A stretch of 64,000 nucleotides of DNA, from contig NZ_CP054043.1 of NCBI RefSeq assembly GCF_013282725.1, positions 1,550,001 through 1,614,000 of the forward strand. Reading direction: 5' to 3'. Position numbers and translations under genes: made by a program. Source of the DNA: Yersinia mollaretii ATCC 43969 (GTDB lineage Bacteria > Pseudomonadota > Gammaproteobacteria > Enterobacterales > Enterobacteriaceae). The notes beneath the pieces were generated by a model. It did no database searches. It was given only the letters and a program-made list of their open reading frames with translations, and was not told where the DNA came from. Shown here in pieces: positions 63,988 through 64,000 of this stretch (the stretch's first letter is position 1; each line of letters starts with the position of its first letter).

Positions 63988-64000
63988 TGACGATGCAGAG

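Overview
The window is chromosomal DNA from an enterobacterium, most likely genus Yersinia (Y. enterocolitica-like group; species not resolved). Grounds are near-identity of many products to enterobacterial orthologues, Yersinia-type start regions (for example GTG-started Fmt), a Yersinia-like 16S variable region, and the acs-gltP-SsrB/SsrA-like neighbourhood that I recall from Yersinia chromosomes.

Layout. 1-7.7 kb: 5' end of yheS (minus strand, cut by the window edge), kefG-kefB-yheV (K+ efflux), slyD, slyX, fkpA (folding catalysts), yheO-tusD-tusC-tusB (regulator and tRNA 2-thiolation relay). 7.8-12.3 kb: str operon rpsL-rpsG-fusA-tuf. 12.3-13.1 kb: bfd-bfr (iron storage). 13.3-27.2 kb: the uninterrupted S10, spc and alpha operons with leader structures, secY and rpoA. 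27.5-37.5 kb: zntR, arfA, mscL, trkA, rsmB, fmt, def (the last five on minus), then dprA, smg, yrdD, tsaC, aroE, and yrdA on minus. 37.5-43.3 kb: a full rrn operon (P1/P2, 16S, tRNA-Glu, 23S, 5S). 43.3-43.9 kb: gene-free, with a duplicated 5S tail, three 77-bp tandem repeats, an AAAACC microsatellite and three terminators.

44-51.4 kb: exported alpha/beta hydrolase, acetate module actP-yjcH-acs on minus, an AT-rich 0.9-kb spacer, and gltP. 51.5-55.9 kb: an SsrB-like regulator and SsrA-like hybrid kinase plus an AraC-type regulator, with no secretion genes beside them. 56.1-57.6 kb: yedE-yedF (sulfur/selenium). 57.6-58.2 kb: HigBA toxin-antitoxin pair. 58.3-64 kb: an iron-type cell-surface signalling locus: TonB-like protein, FecI-like sigma factor, FecR-like anti-sigma, and a FecA-like receptor with an N-terminal signalling domain, with two Fur-box-like sites and a possible 28-codon hydrophobic ORF coupled to the receptor.

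The first 37 kb is ordinary conserved core. The most interesting parts are the downstream flank of the rrn operon, the regulator trio resembling remains of a SPI-2-like type III secretion locus, and the sigma/anti-sigma/receptor/TonB locus of unknown ligand.
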